Positions 1-9,123 are shown, numbered from the stretch's first letter. The stretch: 64,000 bases of DNA from Vreelandella malpeensis (GCF_020622355.1 NZ_WHVL01000002.1:496001-560000), one strand, 5' to 3'. Numbers and translations: made by a program. The notes: generated by a model from the letters alone, not told the origin.

Positions 1-81
1 CGGCGCAAGCAGGCTGCGGTAGCTCGAACCGGGAAAGCCGTTGGCGTGAGCGAAGACGAGCGGAGGGCGCGAAGAGGTCAT
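1..81 (-). CDS. Alpha/beta hydrolase, N-terminal fragment (runs off the window)
   Basis: Only the first 27 codons lie in the window. The reading begins at an ATG whose complement is at 79-81 and gives MTSSRPPLVFAHANGFPGSS, followed by YRSLLAP. The FAHANGFPGSSYR pattern is the first strand and oxyanion-hole turn of alpha/beta hydrolases of the esterase type. The nucleophile elbow and the rest of the triad lie beyond the window edge, so neither substrate nor completeness can be judged. It is read in the same direction as dinB, about 105 bases downstream of the dinB stop. Confidence 0.6.
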   Translation of the reverse strand, partial: MTSSRPPLVFAHANGFPGSSYRSLLAP

Positions 82-186
82 GGGCGGGCTCGGTATGTCA
101 TGGGTCGTTGTTATAAGGCCGCTATCGATCATACAACTGTTTTAATCGCTGCCGGAAGCCGCGTCAATGACCACGTCGGCGGAACA

Positions 187-1233
187 TCAAAATAACGCGA
201 GCTGGGTTTGCGGCGCACCGTCGGCCAGGCGATAGCCCACGCCCAGAAGCCGCACAGGACGGGCGCCCCTTGCCCAACCCACGTTCAAGAGTGATTCGAA
301 CTGGGCCATGTTGGGCGCGGGGTCGGCGTGCTCCACCGTGGTCTGGGTAAAGTCGTTGAACTTGACCTTGACCATCAGCCCCTTCACCGCCGGCGGCGGG
401 TCGAGCCGGGCGTAGCGCCGCTCCAGATCCTCGAGCAGCGCGGGCAGCTCCTGGCGGCACGCCTCCAGCGTCGGTAGATCCCGCGAGTAGGTCTGTTCGG
501 TGCTGATCGACTTGCGCTCGCGGTGGGTCTTCACCGGGCGCTCGTCGTGCCCCCGGCTCAGCTCGAAAAGACGCTTGCCGAAGCGGCCAAAGTGCTCGAC
601 CAGCTCGGTCAGGGGCCGCGCGCGCAGATCCGCGCAGGTGTGGATATCGAGGCTCGCCATCTTCTCGGCGGTGCGCGGGCCCACGCCGTGAATCTTCTTC
701 ACTGGAAGCGCAGCGACGAAGCTTTCGACCTCACTCGGTGCGATCACGCAGAGCCCGTCGGGCTTGTTCCAGTCGCTGGCGATCTTGGCCAGGAACTTGT
801 TCGGCGCCACTCCGGCGGAGACAGTGATACCCACTTCGCGGTGCACCTTGTCGCGAATCGCCTGGGCCATCAGCGTGGCGCTGCCCTTGAACTGCGTGAC
901 CCCGGAGACGTCCAGAAAGGCTTCGTCCAGGGAAAGCGGCTCGATCAGCTCGGTCAACTCGCGATAGATGGCGAAGACCTGGCGGGCGACCTCCTTGTAC
1001 TTGGCCATGTCGCCGCGCACGACCGTGAGGTGCGGGCAGCGCTTGAGCGCCTGGCCCATGGGCATGGCGGAATGAATACCGTACGCCCGGGCCGGGTAGT
1101 TGCAGGTGGCGACCACCCCGCGCTGCTCGACGCTCCCGCCGATGGCGATGGGAATGTCCTTGAGCGCCGGGTTGTCGCGCATCTCGACCGCCGCGTAGAA
1201 GCAGTCGCAATCGCAGTGAATGATCTTGCGCAC
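187..1233 (-). CDS. dinB: DNA polymerase IV (Y-family translesion polymerase)
   Basis: This is an error-prone translesion DNA polymerase that extends stalled primers past lesions. The 348-residue protein is the length of E. coli DinB. Catalytic carboxylates are in place: D8 in HCDCDCF and D103-E104 in LSLDEAF, the same numbers as in E. coli, followed by helix-hairpin-helix and little-finger regions. The last residues, QLALF, form the canonical C-terminal beta-clamp binding motif. The start is a GTG preceded by an AGG-type ribosome site. A LexA-type palindrome lies 40 bases upstream, so SOS control is expected. Identification is firm. Confidence 0.96.
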   Translation of the reverse strand: MRKIIHCDCDCFYAAVEMRDNPALKDIPIAIGGSVEQRGVVATCNYPARAYGIHSAMPMGQALKRCPHLTVVRGDMAKYKEVARQVFAIYRELTELIEPLSLDEAFLDVSGVTQFKGSATLMAQAIRDKVHREVGITVSAGVAPNKFLAKIASDWNKPDGLCVIAPSEVESFVAALPVKKIHGVGPRTAEKMASLDIHTCADLRARPLTELVEHFGRFGKRLFELSRGHDERPVKTHRERKSISTEQTYSRDLPTLEACRQELPALLEDLERRYARLDPPPAVKGLMVKVKFNDFTQTTVEHADPAPNMAQFESLLNVGWARGARPVRLLGVGYRLADGAPQTQLALF

Positions 1234-1272
1234 GGGCGCCTGGTCCTGGGGTCAGAAAACAGAAGCGATAGA

Positions 1273-1288
1273 CTGTAAAAAATCACAG
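1273..1288 (-). promoter_or_regulatory. LexA (SOS) box upstream of dinB
   Basis: The sequence CTGTAAAAAATCACAG fits the LexA consensus CTG-N10-CAG with an AT-rich core. It sits 40 bases upstream of the dinB GTG start and between dinB and the 3' end of selO. The position is right for repressing dinB and fits the known SOS regulation of this family. Confidence 0.7.
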
Positions 1289-1309
1289 TTTATCACACCC
1301 GGGTTCCCA

Positions 1310-2770
1310 TCAGGTGCCGCAGAAAGTGCGCAGCACCTGCTCGCTCTGGGTGGCGGGGGCGGCCAGCCAGCGCGCCTCCTCGGTATCGTCGAAGGGTGCG
1401 CTGATCACCGCCAGAAGCGCATGGAACGGCGCGAAGTCACCCTCGTAGGCGGCGTCGATCACCTCTTTCACCCGGTGGTTGCGCGGAATTGCCACCGGGT
1501 TGGCCCGGCGCATGGTGGCCACGCGGTCGGCGTCCTGCAAAAGCGCGGCCTCGCGCCACTGCTCGAGCCACTCGCCGAGGGCAGCCGGCGTCTCGGTCAG
1601 CGCCAGCAGCGCCTCGCGGTGGCGCTCGTCGAAGGTGCCTGCGTACAGCGTCAGCGCATCGAAGGTGGCGGTCATATCCATGCGCCCCTGGTGCATCAGC
1701 GCCTCGAGCGCCTCCATCAGCGTATCCGCCTGCTCGCCGGCGGCCTCCTCGAGCCCGAGCTTTTCCCGGCGCAGCGCCTGGCGGGTCTGCTCGAAGTGGC
1801 TTTCGAAACCGCGAATCACCTCGACGGCGAGCTCCACGCCCTCTTCACCCTGCACGTTCATCAGCGGCAACAGTGTCTCGGCGAAGCGAGCCAGGTTCCA
1901 CTGGGCAACCGCCGGCTGATTGCCGAAGGCGTAGCGCCCGCCCTCGTCGATGGAGCTGAACACCTTGCGCGGGTCGAACTGCTCCATGAAGGCGCAGGGG
2001 CCGTAGTCGATGGTCTCGCCGCTGATGCTGGTGTTGTCGGTGTTCATCACGCCGTGGATGAAGCCCAGGCTCATCCAGCGCGCCACCAGCTCGGCCTGGC
2101 GGCGGGTGACGCCTGTCAGAAGCGCGAGATACGGATCATCCTGCTTGCGCGCCTCGGGGTAGTGGCGGGCGATGACGTAGTCCGCCAATGCCCGGGTAGT
2201 CTGCTCGCCGTGGCGGGCAGCGAACTGGAAGGTGCCCACGCGCACATGGCTCGACGCCACGCGGGTGAACACCGCGCCGGGCTCCGGTAGCTGGCGCGCC
2301 ACGCGCTCGCCGCTGGCCACCGCCGCCAGCGCCCGGGTGGTGGGCACGCCCATGGCGGCCATGAACTCGCTGACCAGATACTCACGCAGCACCGGCCCGA
2401 GCGGCGAGCGGCCATCGCCACCGCGAGAGAACGGCGTGCGCCCGCTGCCCTTGAGCTGGATATCGAAGCGCTGGCCCTGGGCGTCCACCACCTCGCCCAG
2501 CAAAAGTGCCCGACCATCGCCGAGCTGCGGCACGAAGTTGCCGAACTGGTGCCCGGCGTAGCCCAGCGCCACGGGCCTTGCCCCCGGCGGCGGCGTGTTG
2601 CCGCTGAACCACGCGGCGAGCGTGGCGTCGTCCGGCATCGCGTCGGCACCGAGGCGCCGGGCGAGCGGCGCGTTGAAGGCGAGCAGCGCAGGCGTGGCGA
2701 CGCCGGCAGGGTCGCAGGCGACCCAGAGCGGCTCGGGAAGCGTGGTGTAATCATGTTCGAATGTCAGCAC
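1310..2770 (-). CDS. selO: Protein adenylyltransferase SelO (YdiU family)
   Basis: SelO is a pseudokinase-fold enzyme that transfers AMP from ATP to Ser/Thr/Tyr of target proteins and is linked to redox stress. The protein has the family signatures GYAGHQFG, PQLGDGRA, QLKGSGRTPFSRGGDGR and GVMNTDN. It ends in FCGT, with cysteine third from the end where eukaryotic SelO carries selenocysteine. I place the start at a GTG at 2770, which follows GGAGG with a 5-base spacer, giving 486 residues. An in-frame TTG at 2788 is the alternative. It is divergent from the glycosylase gene with a short shared promoter region at 2771-2840. Confidence 0.94.
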   Translation of the reverse strand: MLTFEHDYTTLPEPLWVACDPAGVATPALLAFNAPLARRLGADAMPDDATLAAWFSGNTPPPGARPVALGYAGHQFGNFVPQLGDGRALLLGEVVDAQGQRFDIQLKGSGRTPFSRGGDGRSPLGPVLREYLVSEFMAAMGVPTTRALAAVASGERVARQLPEPGAVFTRVASSHVRVGTFQFAARHGEQTTRALADYVIARHYPEARKQDDPYLALLTGVTRRQAELVARWMSLGFIHGVMNTDNTSISGETIDYGPCAFMEQFDPRKVFSSIDEGGRYAFGNQPAVAQWNLARFAETLLPLMNVQGEEGVELAVEVIRGFESHFEQTRQALRREKLGLEEAAGEQADTLMEALEALMHQGRMDMTATFDALTLYAGTFDERHREALLALTETPAALGEWLEQWREAALLQDADRVATMRRANPVAIPRNHRVKEVIDAAYEGDFAPFHALLAVISAPFDDTEEARWLAAPATQSEQVLRTFCGT

Positions 2771-2840
2771 GGTGGCCTCCGCTTTCAATCCTCGGCATGG
2801 GCTAATACCCTAGCATCTGACTCAAGTATAAGGCGATATC

Positions 2841-3443
2841 ATGCCCCTTTCCGACCACGCCCCGCTGCCGCGCGCGTTCTTCGACCGCGATACCCTGCTC
2901 GTCGCCCGGGCGCTTCTGGGCTGTCGCCTAGTGCGCCGGGTGAACGGCGAGCTCGTCGCCGCCACCATCGTCGAGACCGAGGCGTACCGCGGCGCGATGG
3001 ACACCGCCTGCCACGCCCACCGCCGCGAGACACCGCGCACCCGGGCGATGTTCGGCCCGCCGGGCCACGCCTACGTCTATCTGGTGTATGGCATGCACTG
3101 GCTTCTGAACATCGTTACCGAGCCCGAGGGCAGCCCCTGCGCAGTGCTGGTACGCGCGGTCGAACCACACGTCAACGAGGACGCCATGCGCCGCCTCCGC
3201 CCGGTGAAAAACCGCGAGCTCTCCAACGGCCCAGGCAAGCTGACCCGGGCGCTGGCGATAGACAAGACGCTTTACGGCGAGGACATGACCCGCCCAAGCC
3301 AGCTCTGGGTGGTGAAAGGTGACGCCCCCAACACGATTTCCAGCGGCCCCCGGGTGGGCATCGACTACGCCGCCCCGGCGGACCGCGACGCCCCCTGGCG
3401 GCTGTGGATCACCGACAACCCGTGGGTCTCGAAGGCGCGCTAG
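2841..3443 (+). CDS. 3-methyladenine DNA glycosylase (AAG/MPG family)
   Basis: This base-excision repair enzyme removes alkylated purines from DNA. The 200-residue protein is the usual size for bacterial AAG. Family hallmarks are LARALLGCRLVRR near the N-terminus, the catalytic ETEAY segment (E at about residue 46), HRRETPRTRAMFGPPGHAYVYLVYGMHWLLN, and GPGKLTRAL. ATG 2841 follows AAGG with a 7-base spacer. The gene converges on the sirtuin gene, and the two stop codons share the tetranucleotide CTAG at 3440-3443. Confidence 0.95.
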   Translation: MPLSDHAPLPRAFFDRDTLLVARALLGCRLVRRVNGELVAATIVETEAYRGAMDTACHAHRRETPRTRAMFGPPGHAYVYLVYGMHWLLNIVTEPEGSPCAVLVRAVEPHVNEDAMRRLRPVKNRELSNGPGKLTRALAIDKTLYGEDMTRPSQLWVVKGDAPNTISSGPRVGIDYAAPADRDAPWRLWITDNPWVSKAR

Positions 3444-4312
3444 GGTGCAGCCACCGCGTTGCGCTCATCCAGGCGGGCCAGGGCGTGGGCCAGTACCGGG
3501 GTGAGCGGCGCGCGCCACTGGTGGGACAGCAGGTGATCCGCCCGGGTCACGCCGAGCGACAGCGACGCCACGGGTAGCCCCAGGGCATGGGCCTCGCGGC
3601 AGAAGCGGTAGCCGGAGAACACCATGAGCGAGGTGCCCACGGCGAGCACCCCGCTTGCCCGGGCGAGTGCGGCCTGCGCCTTGAGGCGGCGCTCCTGAGG
3701 GACGACATCGCCGTAGTAGACCACGTCGGGCTTCAACACGCCGCCGCAGCGGGGGCAGTCGTAGACGCGAAAACTCGAGAAGTCGGTTTCCAGATCCGCA
3801 TCGCCATCCGGAGCGTGGGCGGCGTCCATGGCGGCGAAACGCGGGTTCATGCGCGCCATCTCCGCGTGTATGGCGTAGCGCATCATCGAGTAGCCGCAGC
3901 GCATGCAGCTGACCGTATCGGCGCGCCCGTGCAGGTCGATCACTCGTTTCGACCCCGCGCGCTGGTGCAGCCGGTCGACGTTCTGAGTCACCAGCATCTC
4001 GATGAAGCCGCGCGCCTCCAGCGCCGCCAGCACGCGATGCGCCCCGCCCACCTGGGCACTGCCCAAGGCCTTGAAGCCGATCAGCGCCCGGGCCCAGTAG
4101 CGCTTTCGCACATCAAAGCTTGCCATGAAATCGCCGTGCTGCACCGGCGGTGAGCGCTTCCACTGGCCGTTGGCATCGCGGTAGTCAGGGATGCCGCTGT
4201 CGGTGCTCACCCCGGCCCCGGTAATGACGAACAGGCGCGGGTGGCGAAGCACGAACGCCGCCAGCGCCTCCCCCGCCGCTTCTACTTCACTGTGGTTTTT
4301 AATCTGCGTCAA
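3440..4312 (-). CDS. Sir2-family NAD-dependent protein deacylase
   Basis: Sirtuins remove acyl groups from lysines while consuming NAD. The motifs appear in order: TGAGVSTDSGIPDYRD (residues 31-46), TQNVDRLHQRAG, the catalytic histidine in IDLHGRAD, and a zinc module made of two CxxC pairs (CMRCG and CPRCG). The extended 290-residue size and zinc-module layout resemble class II sirtuins. No ATG precedes the Rossmann motif. The start is a TTG at 4312 behind AGGGTGAG, with an in-frame GTG at 4321 as alternative. Its stop overlaps the glycosylase stop. No acyl-lysine substrate can be inferred from context. Confidence 0.93.
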   Translation of the reverse strand: MTQIKNHSEVEAAGEALAAFVLRHPRLFVITGAGVSTDSGIPDYRDANGQWKRSPPVQHGDFMASFDVRKRYWARALIGFKALGSAQVGGAHRVLAALEARGFIEMLVTQNVDRLHQRAGSKRVIDLHGRADTVSCMRCGYSMMRYAIHAEMARMNPRFAAMDAAHAPDGDADLETDFSSFRVYDCPRCGGVLKPDVVYYGDVVPQERRLKAQAALARASGVLAVGTSLMVFSGYRFCREAHALGLPVASLSLGVTRADHLLSHQWRAPLTPVLAHALARLDERNAVAAP

Positions 4313-4408
4313 ACGCTCACCCTGGGCAACCGGTTAAACTCTCAACGATACTGTAGGACAATGGCGCGGCATACAACGTGCCCAGCCCGGCGCAAAAAGG
4401 AGCCCGAC

Positions 4409-5581
4409 ATGCAGCGCGATCACGACATCATCATTGTAGGCGGCGGTATGGTGGGCGCGGCGCTGGCCGCGCGGCTGGGCCAGGCGGGCCGGCGCGTGGG
4501 GCTCATCGAGCGCGGCAGCGCCCCGCAAGCCCCCGAGGGCGACTTCGACCTGCGCATCTCGTCGCTGAACAAGCGCTCGCTGGATTTCATCGCGGCGAGC
4601 CACACGGACCTCCCCCTGGAGCGCACCTGCGCGTTTCGCCATATCGAGGTATGGAACCAGGAGGGCTCCGGGCACAGCCTGTTTTCCGCCCGCGACAGCG
4701 ACCTCGAACAGTTCGGCCTGTTCATCGAGAACGTGGCGCTGCAGCACGCTCTGTGGCAGCGCCTGGAAGCGATGCCCTGCGTGACGCTTTACACCGACAC
4801 CACGATAGTCTCGACCCTGGCCGGGGTAGACGCGCGCATGGTGGAGCTCGACAGCGGCCAGACCCTGAGTGCCGAGCTCGTGGTGGGCGCCGACGGTGCC
4901 CGCTCGCAGCTCAGAGAGCTTGCCGGCATCGGCGTGCTGACCCACGACTACCACCAGCGGGCGATGATCGTGAACGTCGAGACCGCCCTGCCCCAGCAGG
5001 ACGTGAGCTGGCAGTGCTTCACCCCGACCGGGCCGCTGGCCATGCTGCCGCTGCCCGGCCACCGGGCCTCGCTTGTGTGGTACGACAAGGAGGCCGCCAC
5101 CCAGGCCCGCGAGGCGCTGGACGACGACGCCCTGAAAGCCGCCATCGAAGCCGCCTTTCCCAAGCGGCTGGGCGGCATCACCCGGGTCAACGCCCGGGCG
5201 AGCTTTCCCATCAAGCGCCAGCACGCCAAGCGCTACACCGCCAAGCGCCTGGCGCTGATCGGCGACGCCGCCCACGTGGTGCATCCACTGGCGGGCCAGG
5301 GGCTGAACATCGGCCTGCACGACGCCGACACCCTCGCCGAGCTGATCCTGAGCCATACGGACGCCGGCGATGCCTCCGCCCTTCAGCGCTTCGAATGGCA
5401 GCGCCGGCTCGCCAATCAGGCGATGATCGCCGCCACCGACAGCTTCCATCACCTGTTCACCGGCGTGAAACCGCTGCGCCAGCTGGGCGACTTGAGCCTG
5501 CACCTGGCCGAACGCCTGCCGTTCGCCAAGCGCATGATGATGCAGCAGGCCAACGGGCTGAATCCGTTCAAGTGGCGCTAG
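4409..5581 (+). CDS. UbiH/UbiF/COQ6-family FAD-dependent hydroxylase
   Basis: This is a flavoprotein monooxygenase of the ubiquinone-biosynthesis hydroxylase family. The 390-residue protein has the N-terminal dinucleotide motif VGGGMVGAALAARLG (residues 10-24), an internal DG motif (VVGADGARSQLR) and the second FAD signature GDAAHVVHPLAGQGLN. The ring position hydroxylated cannot be read from sequence, so I do not assign UbiH, UbiF or UbiI. The start at 4409 is fixed by AAGGAG with a 6-base spacer; upstream in-frame codons overlap the sirtuin gene and lack a ribosome site. Its 3' end overlaps the convergent RNase Z gene by 14 bases. Confidence 0.9.
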   Translation: MQRDHDIIIVGGGMVGAALAARLGQAGRRVGLIERGSAPQAPEGDFDLRISSLNKRSLDFIAASHTDLPLERTCAFRHIEVWNQEGSGHSLFSARDSDLEQFGLFIENVALQHALWQRLEAMPCVTLYTDTTIVSTLAGVDARMVELDSGQTLSAELVVGADGARSQLRELAGIGVLTHDYHQRAMIVNVETALPQQDVSWQCFTPTGPLAMLPLPGHRASLVWYDKEAATQAREALDDDALKAAIEAAFPKRLGGITRVNARASFPIKRQHAKRYTAKRLALIGDAAHVVHPLAGQGLNIGLHDADTLAELILSHTDAGDASALQRFEWQRRLANQAMIAATDSFHHLFTGVKPLRQLGDLSLHLAERLPFAKRMMMQQANGLNPFKWR

Positions 5582-6545
5582 GCGCCCCGGCGGCGGAAAG
5601 TTCGGTGAGCCGCCCCGCCTTGTCCAGGCTGAACTCGGCGAAATCCCGCGCGAGATAGAGCGTACCGGTATAGGCCTCTTGCGCCTCCTGGCGAATCGCC
5701 TCGATGGACGACGCCGCCTCGCCGCGAGACTGATAGCGCGGGCTGAAGTGGGTCAGTACCAGATGAGGCAACGCGACGGACTCGGCAAAGGCCGCGACCT
5801 GGCCCGCGTAGCTGTGGCGCACCTCGGCGGCCTTGTCGGCCATGGCGGCGGTGTAGGTGGCCTCGTGCACCAGCACCTGGGCGCCCTCGCAGGCGCTCGC
5901 CAAAAGCGCCGGGCAGTCGTTGTCTCCGGCTACGACAATCTTGCCCGGCGGCTGTGTCATGCGAAGATATGCCCTGCTTTCGAGTATCTCGCCGTTCCAT
6001 TCGACGTTCTCACCGTTGTAAAGCTGCCCCCAGAGCGGGCCGCGAGGAACACCTTGGGCGATCAACTTCTCGGTATCGAGGGCTGGCGTCGGCTTTTCGG
6101 TAAAGCTGTAGGCGTAGGAATCCACCCCATGGGAAAGGCGCGTCGTGCTCACCTCCAGCGTTTCGAAATCGATGCAGGGCAGCGCCTCGACGAACTGGAA
6201 CGCCAGACTGAATGACAGCGTCACCTGGGTAGCCTCGAAGGTGGCCAAGAGCCACGCCTTCAGCGCTTCGGGCGCGACGATCAAAAGCGGCTCAACCCGC
6301 CCGTTCATCGAGGCGCTGGCCAGAAGCCCCGGCAGCCCGTAGCAGTGGTCGCCGTGCATGTGGGTGATCAGGATCGCGCGAAGCCCATGTAGCGACAGCG
6401 GCGTATGCAGAAGCTGGTGCTGGGTGGCCTCGCCGCAGTCGATCAGGTACCACCCCTTGCCCCTGCGCTCGCGCAGCGCCAGCCCGGAGAAATTGCGCTG
6501 CTTGGTGGGCGTGCCGGCGGAGGTGCCGAGAAAGAGCAGGTTCAT
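5568..6545 (-). CDS. rnz: Ribonuclease Z (tRNA 3' processing endonuclease)
   Basis: RNase Z belongs to the metallo-beta-lactamase fold and trims tRNA 3' ends. The 325-residue protein starts MNLLFLGTSAGTPTKQRN, typical of short-form RNase Z. The zinc motif is THMHGDHCYGLPG (H62, H64, D66, H67), with further ligands in VAGDN, the HEATYT stretch, the RHSYAGQVAAFAE helix and VLTHFSPRY. The start ATG at 6545 is unambiguous. The 3' end overlaps the convergent hydroxylase gene by 14 bases. It stands alone on this strand and starts divergently from the exported hydrolase. Confidence 0.95.
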   Translation of the reverse strand: MNLLFLGTSAGTPTKQRNFSGLALRERRGKGWYLIDCGEATQHQLLHTPLSLHGLRAILITHMHGDHCYGLPGLLASASMNGRVEPLLIVAPEALKAWLLATFEATQVTLSFSLAFQFVEALPCIDFETLEVSTTRLSHGVDSYAYSFTEKPTPALDTEKLIAQGVPRGPLWGQLYNGENVEWNGEILESRAYLRMTQPPGKIVVAGDNDCPALLASACEGAQVLVHEATYTAAMADKAAEVRHSYAGQVAAFAESVALPHLVLTHFSPRYQSRGEAASSIEAIRQEAQEAYTGTLYLARDFAEFSLDKAGRLTELSAAGAPSAT

Positions 6546-6685
6546 GACGGGTTCTCGTGTGGGTCAGCGCTCACCTCGCAGCGAGGCAGCGTATGAAAGT
6601 CGTTCAAAACTCCCGGGGGCTGGCTATGCTGAAAAAGCCGCCGCGACGACCCATGACAACCACAACGCCCCTGCCGGGAGGCCTC

Positions 6686-7870
6686 ATGCAACGCACCTCG
6701 CGCTACGCCCTCATGATAGCAAGCCTTGGCCTGCTGGCCGCCCCGCCGGTTTCGGCCTTCGACGGCATTGTCGAGAAACAGCGCTTTCGCCTCGAGAACT
6801 TCACCACCCAGGGCGGCGAGACGATCCCGCAGGTGGACGTCGGCTGGGAATCCTACGGCGAGCTCAACGACGCGCGAGACAACGTCATCCTGATCACGCA
6901 TTTTTTCTCCGGCACCAGCCACGCGGCGGGGCGTTACAGCGACGAGGACGCGCTGCCCGGCTACTGGGATGCCATCATCGGCCCCGGCAAGGCGCTGGAT
7001 ACCGACCGTTTCTACATCATCGCCTCCGACACGCTGGTCAACCTCAACGCCCATGACCCGAACGTGGTCACCACCGGCCCGGCCACGCTCAACCCGGAGA
7101 CGGGCGAACCCTGGGGCATGGATTTTCCGGTGGTGGGCATTCGCGATTTCGTCGAGGTGCAGCGGGCGCTGCTGGAAAGTCAGGGGATCGAGTCGCTGTA
7201 CGCGGTGATGGGCGCCTCGATGGGGGCACTGCAGGCCATCGAGTGGGCAAGCGTCTACCCGGAGCGGGTCGAGCGGCTGATTCCCGTGATCGGCAGCGGC
7301 GCCACCGACCCGTGGCTTCTGGCCACCCTGGGCACCTGGGCCGCGCCGATTCGCCTGGACGAGCGCTGGAACGAGGGTGACTACTACGACGCCGAGCCGC
7401 CGCTCGCGGGCCTGAAGGAGGCGCTGAAACTGGTCACGCTGAACGCCAACCACTGGCGCTGGGCCAACCGCACCTTCGATCGCGCCTGGGCGGACGAAAC
7501 CCGCGACCCGGCGCAGGAGTTGGATGCCCGCTATGCCATCGAGCAGGCCCTCGACGAGCTTGCCGCCGCCCGGGCCGAGGTGGCGGATGCCAACCACCTG
7601 CTCTACCTGGTGCGCGCCAACCAGAGTTTCATCGCTGGCGGCGGCGATACCTACCAGGAAGGCCTGGCCCGGATCGAGGCGCCCACGCTGATGCTCTACA
7701 GCGAGCGCGACCTGGTCTTTTCATCGGAGGGCGTGCGCCGCACTGCCCAATTGATCCGTGAAGCGGGCAACGAGGTAACGCTCGAACCCCTGCGAGGCGA
7801 TCGCGGCCACCTCGACGGCGTGCTGGCCATCGAGCAGGCGAGCGATACGCTGCGGGCGTTTCTCGAGTAG
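6686..7870 (+). CDS. Exported alpha/beta hydrolase of the MetX (homoserine O-acetyltransferase) fold
   Basis: The 394-residue protein begins with a clear Sec signal peptide (basic MQRTSR, hydrophobic core, cleavage expected after VSA at about residue 24), so it acts in the periplasm or outside the cell. The mature part matches the MetX superfamily. It has a nucleophile elbow GASMGAL (S178) preceded by YAVM, an acid in ERDLVFSS and a histidine in GDRGHLDGV. Classical MetX is cytoplasmic and uses acetyl-CoA, so an exported relative is more likely an esterase or transferase of unknown substrate. ATG 6686 has GGGAGG just upstream. It is followed by gldA, with no sign of a shared function. Confidence 0.8.
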   Translation: MQRTSRYALMIASLGLLAAPPVSAFDGIVEKQRFRLENFTTQGGETIPQVDVGWESYGELNDARDNVILITHFFSGTSHAAGRYSDEDALPGYWDAIIGPGKALDTDRFYIIASDTLVNLNAHDPNVVTTGPATLNPETGEPWGMDFPVVGIRDFVEVQRALLESQGIESLYAVMGASMGALQAIEWASVYPERVERLIPVIGSGATDPWLLATLGTWAAPIRLDERWNEGDYYDAEPPLAGLKEALKLVTLNANHWRWANRTFDRAWADETRDPAQELDARYAIEQALDELAAARAEVADANHLLYLVRANQSFIAGGGDTYQEGLARIEAPTLMLYSERDLVFSSEGVRRTAQLIREAGNEVTLEPLRGDRGHLDGVLAIEQASDTLRAFLE

Positions 7871-7998
7871 CGGGTGGCGGCGCGTGCTCCGGTCGCGACC
7901 CCCTGGCCCGGCGCGCTTCCCTGCCCCGGGTCAAGGCGAAGCCCGCGCGAGTGACTACACTGGTGGAGCGATCCACGTTCCAATCAGGAGAACCACTC

Positions 7999-9123
7999 AT
8001 GACCACCAACGAGAAAGTCTTCATCAGCCCCGGCCGCTACGTGCAAGGCGAAGGCGTGATCGCCCGCGCCGGCCACTACGTCTCGAACCTCGGGCAATCG
8101 GCGCTGCTGATCGCCGACGACGTGGTGTGGAAGATCGCCGGCGAGGCGCTCAGCAAGAGTCTGGAAGGCGACAATGTACGCTTCGAGCGCGCGGTATTCG
8201 AAGGCGAAGCCTCCAGTCGCGAGATCGACCGGCTGGTGAAACTGGGCCAGAAGCAAAAGGCCGAGGTGGTGATCGGCTTCGGCGGCGGCAAGGCGATCGA
8301 CACCGCCAAGGGCGTGGCGGAGAAGCTCGAAGCCGCCTGCGCGGTCCTGCCCACCACCGCCTCCACCGATGCGCCGACCAGCGCGCTTTCGGTGATCTAC
8401 AGCGACGACGGCGAGTTCGAATCCTACCGCTTCTACACCAAGAACCCGGACCTGGTGCTGGTGGATACCGGCATCATCTGCAAGGCGCCGCCGCGCTTTC
8501 TCGCCTCCGGCATCGCTGACGCCCTGGCCACCTGGGTCGAGGCGCGCGCCGCCATCCGCGCCAACGCCAACAATATGGCCGGCGGCAAGGCTACGCTTTT
8601 GGGCGCGACCATCGGCGAGAAGTGCGAAGAGGTCCTCTTCGAGCACGCCCTGCTCGCCTACCAGGCCAACCAGGCGCAGATCGTCACGCCGTCGTTCGAG
8701 GCGGTGGTGGAAGCCAACACGCTGCTCAGCGGCCTGGGCTTCGAAAGCGGCGGCCTGGCCGGGGCGCACGCTATCCACAACGGCTTCACGGCGCTTCACG
8801 GCGATATTCACGACATGACCCACGGCGAGAAGGTGGCCTTCGGCACCGTCGCCCAGCTGATCCTGGATCAAACGCCCCAGGCGGAGCTGGAAGAGTACCT
8901 GGATCTCTACCTGGCGCTGGGCCTGCCGGTGACGCTGAAAGCCCTCAAGCTCGAAGACGTCAGCGACGAGGACTTGTATCGAGTGGCGGAAGCGGCACTG
9001 AAGGAAGGCGAATCGAGCCACAACCTGGCCTACGAGCTGAAGCCGCAGCAGGTCGTGAGCGCCATCAAGGCGGTAGATGTGCATGCGCGGGCGTTCATGG
9101 AGAAGGTGGGGTTGAGCGAGTAA
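7999..9123 (+). CDS. gldA: Glycerol dehydrogenase (iron/zinc-containing alcohol dehydrogenase family)
   Basis: GldA oxidises glycerol to dihydroxyacetone with NAD+. The 374-residue protein carries GPGRYVQG-like N-terminal sequence (SPGRYVQGEGV), the NAD loop GFGGGKAIDTAKG, PTTASTDAPTSALSV, and metal-ligand regions GIADALATW, AHAIHNGFTAL and HDMTHGEKVAFG. ATG 7999 follows AGGAG with an 8-base spacer. A strong hairpin terminator follows immediately, so this is a monocistronic unit. Confidence 0.94.
   Translation: MTTNEKVFISPGRYVQGEGVIARAGHYVSNLGQSALLIADDVVWKIAGEALSKSLEGDNVRFERAVFEGEASSREIDRLVKLGQKQKAEVVIGFGGGKAIDTAKGVAEKLEAACAVLPTTASTDAPTSALSVIYSDDGEFESYRFYTKNPDLVLVDTGIICKAPPRFLASGIADALATWVEARAAIRANANNMAGGKATLLGATIGEKCEEVLFEHALLAYQANQAQIVTPSFEAVVEANTLLSGLGFESGGLAGAHAIHNGFTALHGDIHDMTHGEKVAFGTVAQLILDQTPQAELEEYLDLYLALGLPVTLKALKLEDVSDEDLYRVAEAALKEGESSHNLAYELKPQQVVSAIKAVDVHARAFMEKVGLSE

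Noticed and set aside
164..460. Arg/Ala-rich frames overlapping dinB on both strands
   Set aside because: Shadows of the dinB coding sequence without recognisable domains.
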